Below, in pieces: positions 41,201 through 49,317 of a stretch of 64,000 nucleotides of DNA (position 1 is the stretch's first letter; the number at the start of each line of letters is the position of its first letter). Below the pieces are notes generated by a model, which made no database searches, was not told the origin of the DNA, and was given only the letters and a program-made list of their open reading frames with translations. Both the position numbers and the translations under genes were made by a program. The stretch comes from Candidatus Anammoximicrobium sp. GTDB taxonomy: Bacteria > Planctomycetota > Planctomycetia > Pirellulales > Pirellulaceae. Where the stretch lies: the NCBI GenBank assembly GCA_012515235.1, contig JAAYYU010000188.1, positions 1 to 64,000 of the forward strand. The letters run 5' to 3'.

Positions 41201-42169
41201 ATGAGCGAATTCGATAGCCCGTGGAAGGAAGCGCTGGAGGTTTTCTTGGAGCCGTTTGTCCAGTTCTTCTACCCCGACGTGCATGCCGACGTGGATTGGA
41301 GCCGGGGGTACGAGAGTCTGGACAAGGAGTTGCAGCAGATCGTGCGCGAGGGCGAGTTGGGGCCGCGGTTGGCGGACAAGTTGTTCAAAGTTTTCCCGAA
41401 GGACGGCGGGGAGTTGTGGCTGCTGGTCCACGTCGAGGTCCAGCATCAGCGGGACGACCAGTTTGGCGAGCGGATGTACATCTACAATTACCGCATCTAC
41501 GACCGGTTTCGCCGGGGCGTTGTCAGTCTGGCAGTGCTGGGAGACGAACACCGCCGCTGGCGGCCACGGCAATTCGAGTTTCGCCGTTGGGGATTCTCGT
41601 TGCGAATGCGGTTCCCCATGGTCAAACTGTTGGACTACCGCTCGCGGATGAGCGAGTTGGAGGCGAACCGGAACCCGTTTGCCGCCGTTGTGCTGGCGCA
41701 CTTGAAGACCCTGGAAACCCGACGCCTGCCGGCGGAGCGTTGCCGGTGGAAGTTGCGGCTGGTCAAAGGGTTGTTTGAGCGCGGGTTGACCGCCGAGGAA
41801 ATTCGACAACTGTTTCGGCTGATCGACTGGCTCATGGACCTGCCGCCGGAATTGGAACAGGAGTTTGAGGAACAACTGTACGCTTTCGAGGAGGAACGGA
41901 AAATGCCGTACATCACAAGCGTCGAACGACGGGCCCGCGAAAAGGGACGTCAGGAGGGACGCCAGGAGGGACGTCAGGAGGGCGAGATTAGTGGCCTGCA
42001 GGAGGGAATCGAATTGGCGCTGGAGCTGAAGTTCGGATCCGACGGCTTGGCGTTGATGCCGCTGGTGCGGCAAGTTCAGCAGCCGGACGTCTTGCGCAGC
42101 GTTCGGCAAGCGCTGCGAACCGCGGACACGCCGGAACCGATTCGGGCGCTGCTGTCGCAACCAGAATGA
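41201..42169 (+). CDS. Rpn/YhgA-family PD-(D/E)XK nuclease-like protein
   Basis: The 322-residue protein starts at ATG 41201 (MSEFDSPWKEALEVFLEPFVQFFYPD). It has the Rpn-like core: WLLVHVEVQHQRDDQFGERMYIYNYRIYDRF (E-x-Q at the PD-(D/E)XK position), and SLAVLGDE. Middle helices (LPAERCRWKLRLVKGLFERGL) lead to a C-terminal KGRQEGRQEGRQEG repeat, the low-complexity helix common in this family. Rpn proteins promote recA-independent recombination in E. coli and are often mobile. It is divergent from the decayed ATPase remnant and next to secreted-protein genes. Confidence 0.8.
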   Translation: MSEFDSPWKEALEVFLEPFVQFFYPDVHADVDWSRGYESLDKELQQIVREGELGPRLADKLFKVFPKDGGELWLLVHVEVQHQRDDQFGERMYIYNYRIYDRFRRGVVSLAVLGDEHRRWRPRQFEFRRWGFSLRMRFPMVKLLDYRSRMSELEANRNPFAAVVLAHLKTLETRRLPAERCRWKLRLVKGLFERGLTAEEIRQLFRLIDWLMDLPPELEQEFEEQLYAFEEERKMPYITSVERRAREKGRQEGRQEGRQEGEISGLQEGIELALELKFGSDGLALMPLVRQVQQPDVLRSVRQALRTADTPEPIRALLSQPE

Positions 42170-42420
42170 TGAGGTCCGGATTGCCAAGCTCGACGGCCGC
42201 GGCGAGACATGCCGGCTCGGTCAGCGGGCGGGCGCGGCGTAGGCGCTGAAATCGCAAGCCGAGAGCTTGACCGTTCCCTGGTCCGCTGTGATCCAGGACA
42301 TTTACCGTTTGCTGCTCTTGCGTTTGACCGCGAGTCAGACGCCCGACCCGCCGGCCGCGGACACGGCGCCGGGCCATCGGGCGGGTACTAGCCAGCACAC
42401 GCTCTGAGGGGAATACGACG

Positions 42421-45400
42421 ATGGACTCGATGATACGGTTTTTGATTTCCTGCAGCTTTCTTGGGGCGGGCACCCTCGCCGCGGCCGCACCGGTCGCGCT
42501 GTACGTGTCCCCGGATGGCGCGGACACCAATCCCGGTACGGCGGAGAAACCGTATCGAACGCTCCACTGCGCCCAGGAAGCTGCGCGGCAGGCAGTCCCG
42601 TCGATGGACGGCGAACTGATCGTGAATCTCCTGCCCGGCGAATATCGGCTGGACAAAACACTGGAATTCACCCAGGCGGATTCCGGGCGAAACGGGTTCC
42701 GCGTGATCTATCGCAGCGTCGGGGGGCCAGGCCAGGCTCGGATTCTCGGCAGCCGTCCCCTGGTCGGCTGGCAGCCGCATCGCGACGGGATCTGGAAGAT
42801 TGCGGTGCCGGAAGGGGGGCGGTTCCAGACGCTGTACGAGAACGGCCGGCGCGCGTGGAAGGCAAGGTTCCCCAATTACGAGCATCACCCAAACATGCCG
42901 ACGGCGCGCGGGCGGTACCTGGTGAGCGTCGAGGGCAGCCCCCAGCCGGCCGCCGACAAACGTGAACCGACGGGCTGGCTCGTCTATCGGCCCGAAGACG
43001 CTCCTCCCGTGACGGCGCCGGCCACGATGGACATCCTGCTGTTTGCCGAAGGCAAGTGCGACTGGATGCGCACGCTGCGCAAGGTCGTGGCGATCGACCC
43101 CCAACAGCGCCGGATCACCATCGCCGGAAGCTTCTGGATGGGCGTGAAAGCGCAGGCCCGCTTCTTTCTCGAAAACGAGTTGGGCTTCCTCGATGCGCCC
43201 GGCGAGTTTTGCCTCGATGCGGTTGAGCACACGCTGTATTACAGACCGTTGGGCGAGGGGCATCCGGACTCGCTGGGTATCGCCGCGCCCGTCTTGGGAC
43301 GGCTGATCCAATTCCAGGGCGTCTCCCCCGAACAGTGCGTCGAAAACGTCTCGCTGGTGGGCCTGATGCTGGCCGAGACGGATGACGCGCCGCAGGCCGG
43401 CTGGTGGGCGACCCAGTACGGGCGACGGGACGGCGCGCTGGTCTGGATGAGCAACACGCGAAACGTCGAGATCCGCGATTGCCACCTGAAGAACAGCGGG
43501 CGCAGCGGCATCATGATGATTGGGCAGAACGCCGACAATCTCGTCACGGGATGCTGGATCGAGCACCTGGGCGTCAACGGCGTGACGCTCTGCAACCGCT
43601 TTTCCGGCCCGGACAAGGCGAAAGCGACCGAAGACCGCTGCGAGCGCAACCGGGTTTTGAACTGCCGCATCCACCACGTGGGCGAAATCCACTGCTACGC
43701 CGCCTGTGTGAATGCGTTCAACGTGAGCGACAACGAAGTAGGATACTGCGAGCTGTCCGATTCCGTCCGCTACGCCGTCACGGTCCGCGGCAACAGCGGA
43801 GAGCAATACGGCCCGTTGGTTTTCGAAGCGAATCTCCCATTTTGCCGGGGCAACCGGTTTCACCATCTGTGCATCTACCGCTGCGGCCAGGACAGCGGCG
43901 ACATGGGCGCGCTGCACGCCGCGAACTTGAACATCCCCGGCGGCGACGCGGTGAACACCTTCGAGCAGATCACCGTGGCCGACTGCCGGGCAATCCCCTC
44001 CATGCAAGACATCGCTCCCGATGGCATCTTCCTGGACTGGCCCCAGATGGCCATGCACCAGGTCTTCCGCCACGTGCAGATCGTCCGCATGCAAGGCCGG
44101 CAGCTGCGCAGCCACGGGCCGGAGAACGGCGCGTCGGCCGCGACGGAGAATGTGAGCTGGGAAGCGGACTTCGACGCGAGCCGGATGGAGTACGACGCGA
44201 TCGGTCTGCGTCCCGATTTTCCGCAGGAATACGGCGGTGCGTCCCCCGCGCCGCTTCCGCCTCCTGGGGATTTCCAGGCAAAGCCCCTGGGGCCGGACTG
44301 CGTTCAAGTGAGTTGGCAATCCGCGGTGGCGGCGGGCCAGCCAGCGGCGCTGTACGTGGTGTATCGCGACGGCGTTCCGGTGGCGACCACGACGTCCACG
44401 TCGCTGGAGGATCACGGCTTGACCGAACGCACGGTCTATCGCTACAGCGTCGCGGCGCGGGTCCGGGAGTTCGCTCCGGTTGGACCGCGCAGCCCGGAAT
44501 GTGAAGTGGTTACGCCGGCCGACACGACGCCGTTACTGCTGCGCGGCGTGCTGGCGGGCGATGATGCGGAGCAGGTCTGGGTGCGGTTCAGCAAACCCGT
44601 TGATCCCGCCACCGCCGGCTTGGCCGCCAACTATCAGATCGACCAGGGCGTGCAGATACGGGAGGCCCAGCCGCAGGCCGTCCCCGCGCTTGTGCGGCTT
44701 CGTACGACACCGTTGACGCCGGGCACGACGTATCGCTTGACCGTCCACGGCGTCACGGATACGGCGGCGGCCCGTAATCTTGCGGCGCCGGACGCGCAGG
44801 TCACCTTCGGCGCGGACCGGATGGTGCTGCACTACACGATGGACACAAGCGACGGAGACACGGTGGTAGACGCCAGCGGCAGCGGTCGGCACGGCCGGCT
44901 GAAGGGCCACGCGGCCTGGGCGCCGGACGGCGGCCGGATTGGCGGCGCGTTGCTGCTGGACGGCAAAGACGCCTCTGCCGAGGGGCCCGCCGATTTCGAA
45001 CTCGGCCAAGCCGATTTCACCTTGGCGGCGTGGATTTGGAAGGAACATGACGGGAACATGATCATTTTCGCCAAGGCCGACGGCTTCAAGAAACATGAAT
45101 GGTCCTGGGGCTGGACTCCCTGCTGCTTTCGCGCAGAGAATCATCTGACGTTCCATCCCGACCCGGCGGATCTGGTCGCTCAGCGGTGGATGCACTTGGC
45201 GTTCGTGCGCCGCGGCAACCAGGGCCAGGCGTACGTCGACGGCCGGCCGAGCGGCGGCCAACACGATCTGTCCGTCCTGGGCGACTTGACCAGCGGCCAG
45301 CCCTTGCTGATCGGCCGGCGCCGCCACGAGGAGACACCCATCTGGTTCCAGGGCCGGATCGACGACGTACGGATCTACGACCGAGCGCTGACGGCGGACG

Positions 45401-45429
45401 AAATGGCCGTCCTGGCGGCGCTCCGATGA
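42421..45429 (+). CDS. Large secreted right-handed beta-helix, Fn3 and LamG protein
   Basis: The 1002-residue product has a signal peptide (MIRFLISCSFLGAGTLAAAAPVALYVSPDG). Residues ~30-600 fold as a right-handed parallel beta-helix with pectate-lyase-like repeats (LYVSPDGADTNPGTAEKPYRTLHCAQEAA, NVSLVGLML, GRSGIMMIGQNADNLVTGCWIEHLG, NRVLNCRIHHVGE). An Fn3-like segment lies near 625-700 (PLGPDCVQVSWQSA...TVYRYSVAAR), a Big/CBM-like segment to ~790, and a C-terminal LamG/concanavalin domain near 800-1000 (HYTMDTSDGDTVVDASGSGRHG, LAAWIWKE, RIDDVRIYDRAL). Probably an extracellular polysaccharide-binding or -degrading protein. ATG 42421 has GAGGGG 9 bases upstream. Confidence 0.8.
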   Translation: MDSMIRFLISCSFLGAGTLAAAAPVALYVSPDGADTNPGTAEKPYRTLHCAQEAARQAVPSMDGELIVNLLPGEYRLDKTLEFTQADSGRNGFRVIYRSVGGPGQARILGSRPLVGWQPHRDGIWKIAVPEGGRFQTLYENGRRAWKARFPNYEHHPNMPTARGRYLVSVEGSPQPAADKREPTGWLVYRPEDAPPVTAPATMDILLFAEGKCDWMRTLRKVVAIDPQQRRITIAGSFWMGVKAQARFFLENELGFLDAPGEFCLDAVEHTLYYRPLGEGHPDSLGIAAPVLGRLIQFQGVSPEQCVENVSLVGLMLAETDDAPQAGWWATQYGRRDGALVWMSNTRNVEIRDCHLKNSGRSGIMMIGQNADNLVTGCWIEHLGVNGVTLCNRFSGPDKAKATEDRCERNRVLNCRIHHVGEIHCYAACVNAFNVSDNEVGYCELSDSVRYAVTVRGNSGEQYGPLVFEANLPFCRGNRFHHLCIYRCGQDSGDMGALHAANLNIPGGDAVNTFEQITVADCRAIPSMQDIAPDGIFLDWPQMAMHQVFRHVQIVRMQGRQLRSHGPENGASAATENVSWEADFDASRMEYDAIGLRPDFPQEYGGASPAPLPPPGDFQAKPLGPDCVQVSWQSAVAAGQPAALYVVYRDGVPVATTTSTSLEDHGLTERTVYRYSVAARVREFAPVGPRSPECEVVTPADTTPLLLRGVLAGDDAEQVWVRFSKPVDPATAGLAANYQIDQGVQIREAQPQAVPALVRLRTTPLTPGTTYRLTVHGVTDTAAARNLAAPDAQVTFGADRMVLHYTMDTSDGDTVVDASGSGRHGRLKGHAAWAPDGGRIGGALLLDGKDASAEGPADFELGQADFTLAAWIWKEHDGNMIIFAKADGFKKHEWSWGWTPCCFRAENHLTFHPDPADLVAQRWMHLAFVRRGNQGQAYVDGRPSGGQHDLSVLGDLTSGQPLLIGRRRHEETPIWFQGRIDDVRIYDRALTADEMAVLAALR

Positions 45430-45537
45430 CGAGTGGTTTTGACGTGCAGAATTCCAGACTGGCGGTTGGCATCGTTCGAGGAATGAGTGGCGCAAGCTCC
45501 CAGTTTGCGCCGCGGCGTCGTGAAAGGATGCCGGGTC

Positions 45538-46069
45538 TTTTGGTCGGGGTATGTCGCCCTGGCCGAGTCCGATCCGCGAGCGGTCGTGATGCACGCGTTG
45601 ATGGAGATCGAGCATCAGGAGGTCTTCCTGGAGATCCGGGAACTTGATCCGCTGCGGCGGCTGGTAACCTGCATCGAGGTGCTATCGCCGTTCAACCAGC
45701 GGGCTGGTTCGGCGGGTTAGCTGGAGTAGCAACGGCGGCCGAAATAACTTTCCGAATTTTCGCCACCACGCTGGCAAGCAGCGTGGTGGCGCAGAGGAGG
45801 CTCCCCGCGCAAAGTCGCTGCGGATTCCACCGTGCGAGTCAGCGCGTGCCTTGGCTTGCCGCCAGTTCTCGCCGAAACGGGGAGGTTGTTTCGGCCTCCG
45901 TTGCTACGACCGCAAGCGTCAGGTGTTTCAGGAGCGCCATGTCAACCTGGTCGAGATCGACCTGTTGCGCAGCGGCCGCCGGCGGAGCATGGAAAAGCCT
46001 CGGCCGGACAGCCCGTACTACGTGCTGGCGATACGCAAGAGTGCTGCTCCGTCTGGCCGTCGGTTTTGA
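45538..46069 (+). pseudogene. DUF4058 gene fragments split by a MITE-like insertion
   Basis: Upstream of the insertion the frame reads ESDPRAVVMHALMEIEH, QEVFLEIRELDPLRRLVTCIEVLSPFNQRAGSAG then stop. Downstream it resumes as YDRKRQVFQERHVNLVEIDLLRSGRR...PYYVLAIRKSAAPSGRRF. The two parts match consecutive blocks of DUF4058 (IEVLSP-x-N and NLVEIDLLRGG). The 5' and 3' ends of the gene are also missing, so it is a fragment. Confidence 0.75.
45726..45907. mobile_element. 182-bp MITE-like element with 23-bp terminal inverted repeats
   Basis: The left end GTAGCAACGGCGGCCGAAAT (45726-45748) is mirrored by the right end (45885-45907; GTTGTTTCGGCCTCCGTTGC) with two mismatches in 23. It lies exactly between two DUF4058 fragments. 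Inside is an 11-pair hairpin with arms CCACCACGCTG and CAGCGTGGTGG. No transposase is encoded. A second, partial copy is at the left end of the window. No clear target-site duplication was found. Confidence 0.75.
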
Positions 46070-46190
46070 TGCCGCTGTTGCAGAGGAAGCCGGGTTACAG
46101 GAAGTCGTGGGTTGTGTCGTCGAGGGGGCTGCTGCTTCGTCCCTCCGGCGCATTCTGAAATTGGTCGCGGACCTTCATCGTGGCTCCGTT

Positions 46191-48170
46191 TCAGAAGCGG
46201 TCCAAGGTGTCGATCCAGCGGACCAGTTCGGCTCGCTCTTGGTCGTCCAGCGGGCGCGGCTCGCCGGGGCGTTTCCGCAGGATGATCGGGTACTTCATGT
46301 CCTGCAGCCGCTTGACCTGCTCCTCGATGCGTTGGCCGCCAACGGGTTGTTTTTCGGCCACCGTCAGCATCAGCGCCAGGCGTTCAATCGGATCGTTGGC
46401 GGGGACTTGGATCCGGCCGGGCAGGACGGTGTCGGTGGCCGCGGCCGCGCGGATCAGGCTGCGATGCGAAAAAGCTGTCAGCAATGCCATGGCGCCGCCC
46501 GTTTGACGGCCGCAAGCCACAATCCGTGTGCGGTCGATGTGGTACTTGGCGATCACCTCGTCCAGCGTCTTGCGGAGGTAGTCGCTTTCGGTGGGCAGCC
46601 AGCGTTGCGGGTCGGCCGACTGCGGGACGAGAAGGATCAAGTCGTTTGCCTGGCAGACGCCTTTCCAGGTTTCGATCAGCTGCGCACGGTCGACGTCGCC
46701 CGGTTCGTGCAGCCACATCAGCAGCCCGTAGGCGACCTCCGGGTGATAGTTGTCGGGCACGTAGGCAAAGCACTCGTTCGTTTCTTCAGGCAGTTTGACG
46801 TTCACTGCGCCGACGGGCGGCCGCTGGGCGGCCGACGCCTGGACGGGCCTGCGGGCGGCCGGCAGGTGTTGCGGGATCGCCGTCGGCAGGCTTGCCAATT
46901 CCAGCTCGAATTCCCGTGTCTCGGCTGCGCGTTGGACGGCCGCCTTGATTCGTTGTTTGGGTTCGTAGTTGCCCAGGATTTCCCAGGCCGAAGCCACGTC
47001 CGCGACCGGTTTGTCCGACAATCGGACCAAGCGGTCTTCGGCCCGAAGGCCGGCTTTCGCCGCGGGGCTGCCGGGGTAGACGTAGCGAACCACCACGCCG
47101 GGCTTGGCGGCGGGCGAGCGATCGGGGAGCAAGCCGAGGAACGGGGTTTCGTACGGTTCCAGCCGGCCAGCCAACTCGACCACGATTTCCACGCGCCGCG
47201 CGCCGCGCAGAACGACCATGTTCAGTTGCTCGCCGGCATATCGCGGTCCCAGGGCGTGCCGCAACTGGGTTTGCCGCGCGATCTTGATTCCGGCGACCTC
47301 GACGATGCGATCACCGGCCTGCAGGCCCGCTTTCCTGGCAGGCGACTTGGGCTGGACCGCAGCGATCTCCGGCGGATCGGCGTAGATGTCGTTGCCCTGG
47401 AGCGTGATTCCCAGCAGGCCGGGATACAGCTCTTCGCCGCGTTTCAACTTGTCCAGATGCCGCAAGACATCGACCAGCGGAATCGCGAAACCGATCCCCG
47501 AATCGTACCATTCGGCGCCGGCGACTTCGTCCTGCTGCTGCGGGGACAGCGGCGCGAGCACGCCCAGCACGCGGCCGCGGATGTCGATCAGCGGGCCGCC
47601 ATAGTTGTTCGGCGAGACCTTGGCGTCCGTCTGGATCGCCTTGCCCCAGATGCGGCTGGTGGCGCTGAGGATGCCCACGGAAACATTCGGCAACGGCTGG
47701 TCGAACGTGCGCCCGACGGCGATGGTCCATTGGCCGACGGCCATCTCTTCGCGGGGCACGACCTGGGGAACGGTCAGCAGTTCGTCGCTGGCGACCTTCA
47801 ACAGCACGAGCATGCGACTGCGGTCGCGAGCCACGATCTGGGCCGTCGCCCGCCGGCCGCTGGGCAACGTGACCAGGATCGATGACGGCTGTTGAATGAA
47901 GTTGAACGCGCTGGAGATGATGTAGCCGTCGGGCGACACGGCCAGGCCGGTGGTCGCGCCGGTGCCGACCAGCACCCGTTCGACGCGTTCCAAGCCGCCG
48001 ATGGTCTCGATCCGCAACACGGACGGCGCGATCTTGGCGACCGCGGCTTTGATGGCTTGCTCTTCCAAGGCGACCAGGTCGTCTTGGACCGCGGGCGCGG
48101 ACGGAGGCCAGAGCAGGGAGATGAGCCAGAGGGCGGGGGCGAAACGAAGGCTGCATCGCGTGTGGATCAT
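46191..48170 (-). CDS. HtrA-like pseudoprotease with PDZ domains fused to an esterase-like domain
   Basis: The 659-residue exported protein (signal peptide MIHTRCSLRFAPALWLISLLWPPSAPA) has a trypsin-like fold whose triad is all replaced: the His position reads ISSAFNF, the Asp position RDRSRMLVLLKV, and the nucleophile NNYGGPL (Tyr for Ser of GNSGGPL). Two PDZ domains follow (EIAAVQPKSPARKAGLQAGDRIVEVAG; VRYVYPGSPAAKAGLRAEDRLV). The C-terminal ~190 residues (CFAYVPDNYHPEVAYGLLMWLHEPG, ILLVPQSADPQRWLPTE, VACGRQTGGAMALL) resemble an alpha/beta-hydrolase where the GxSxG Ser is Gln. It is probably a scaffold or chaperone rather than an enzyme. First of three HtrA-like paralogues. Confidence 0.82.
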   Translation of the reverse strand: MIHTRCSLRFAPALWLISLLWPPSAPAVQDDLVALEEQAIKAAVAKIAPSVLRIETIGGLERVERVLVGTGATTGLAVSPDGYIISSAFNFIQQPSSILVTLPSGRRATAQIVARDRSRMLVLLKVASDELLTVPQVVPREEMAVGQWTIAVGRTFDQPLPNVSVGILSATSRIWGKAIQTDAKVSPNNYGGPLIDIRGRVLGVLAPLSPQQQDEVAGAEWYDSGIGFAIPLVDVLRHLDKLKRGEELYPGLLGITLQGNDIYADPPEIAAVQPKSPARKAGLQAGDRIVEVAGIKIARQTQLRHALGPRYAGEQLNMVVLRGARRVEIVVELAGRLEPYETPFLGLLPDRSPAAKPGVVVRYVYPGSPAAKAGLRAEDRLVRLSDKPVADVASAWEILGNYEPKQRIKAAVQRAAETREFELELASLPTAIPQHLPAARRPVQASAAQRPPVGAVNVKLPEETNECFAYVPDNYHPEVAYGLLMWLHEPGDVDRAQLIETWKGVCQANDLILLVPQSADPQRWLPTESDYLRKTLDEVIAKYHIDRTRIVACGRQTGGAMALLTAFSHRSLIRAAAATDTVLPGRIQVPANDPIERLALMLTVAEKQPVGGQRIEEQVKRLQDMKYPIILRKRPGEPRPLDDQERAELVRWIDTLDRF

Positions 48171-48218
48171 AGCTGGCCAGTCATGCTTCCACCGACGCGA
48201 GGTCGGTGGGCAGCGGGG

Positions 48219-49286
48219 TTACTGCTTGGTTTCCAGAACCACGTCGGCCAGTTGCTGGCCGCGTTGGACGGTCAAGCGCACGGGGTCGATGTGGTCGATC
48301 AGCGACAGGGTCTCCACGACGCTGGCGCAGGAAGTGACGACGCTGTTGTTGACGAATAAGATCAGATCATCGGGCTGCAGCCTGGCCCGCGCGGCCGGGG
48401 AATCGGGCGTCACGGCGTCGATGAACGGAGGGGTGCGGGACAGCACGTCGGGCACCAGTCGCACGCCGACCCGCGCCAGCGTCCAAGGCTCCGCCGGTTT
48501 CTTAATCGAATCGTCGATCTTCCGGGGCAACGTCTTGCCTGCCAGAATATCGTCCACGGGCGTCACCAATTCGCCCGCGGGAATGGCGTAGTTCAGCCAC
48601 GTGTTGTTCAGGGCGTTGCGAAGTTCCTTGCCCAGGATGCCGACCAGGTTGCCCCGGCGGTCCGTCAAGGCGCCGCCGGCCGAGCCGGGGTTGTTGGTCA
48701 TGGCATCGACCACGTACACGGGTCCGTCGTACGGCGTCTCGAAGGCGCCGCGGCGAGCCGCCAGCTGCGTCTGGGCCGAGACAACGCCGTGCAAGACGCT
48801 GGCGTCCTCGTCGCCGGCGGCCACGCCGAACAGATTGCTGAACGCCAGGACGCGATCCCCCACGGCCGGCTCGACCCCGTCGCTCAAGCGGAAGTGCGGC
48901 AGGCTGTCCGCGTCGATCTTGAGCACGGCGATCTCGCGGCGCGGATCCGCTCCGACCAACGAGGCCTGGTATTTCCGGCCGTCGTCCAGCGTGACGACGA
49001 CGTTGTCGGTGTCCAGCACGTAGCTCCAAACCGTCAACACGTGCCCCGTGGGCGAGATCAGAAATCCGCTCTGATAGGCCTCCAATCCCTGCAGACCGCC
49101 AGCCCCGTAGATCTTGACCATCTTGGGCTGGACGGACGCGGCGATGTCGATGAAGGCGCCGTCGGCGGCTCGGCAGACGCGAGACGCGGCGGGCAACAGC
49201 AGCGCGGCCGCGCACGCCAGCCACGCTGCGGCCGGCGGCCGAGGCCGGAGTGAACGGAACGCATTGCGTGTCAGGGTAGATGTCAT
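48219..49286 (-). CDS. HtrA-like protein with degenerate triad and one PDZ domain
   Basis: The 355-residue exported protein has a trypsin-like domain with Ser retained (NNPGSAGGAL, about residue 210) but the His region reads GHVLTVWSYVL instead of TNxHV, and the Asp region ADPRREIAVLKID has Glu. So two of three triad residues are missing. One C-terminal PDZ domain (PFIDAVTPDSPAARARLQPDDLILFVNN) follows. The start ATG at 49286 precedes the signal peptide (SLRPRPPAAAWLACAAALLLPAA). It lies 48 bases downstream of the intact HtrA gene on the same strand. Confidence 0.8.
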   Translation of the reverse strand: MTSTLTRNAFRSLRPRPPAAAWLACAAALLLPAASRVCRAADGAFIDIAASVQPKMVKIYGAGGLQGLEAYQSGFLISPTGHVLTVWSYVLDTDNVVVTLDDGRKYQASLVGADPRREIAVLKIDADSLPHFRLSDGVEPAVGDRVLAFSNLFGVAAGDEDASVLHGVVSAQTQLAARRGAFETPYDGPVYVVDAMTNNPGSAGGALTDRRGNLVGILGKELRNALNNTWLNYAIPAGELVTPVDDILAGKTLPRKIDDSIKKPAEPWTLARVGVRLVPDVLSRTPPFIDAVTPDSPAARARLQPDDLILFVNNSVVTSCASVVETLSLIDHIDPVRLTVQRGQQLADVVLETKQ

Positions 49287-49317
49287 GTGCGGTTCATGAC
49301 AGGCTGGCAAGCCTGTC

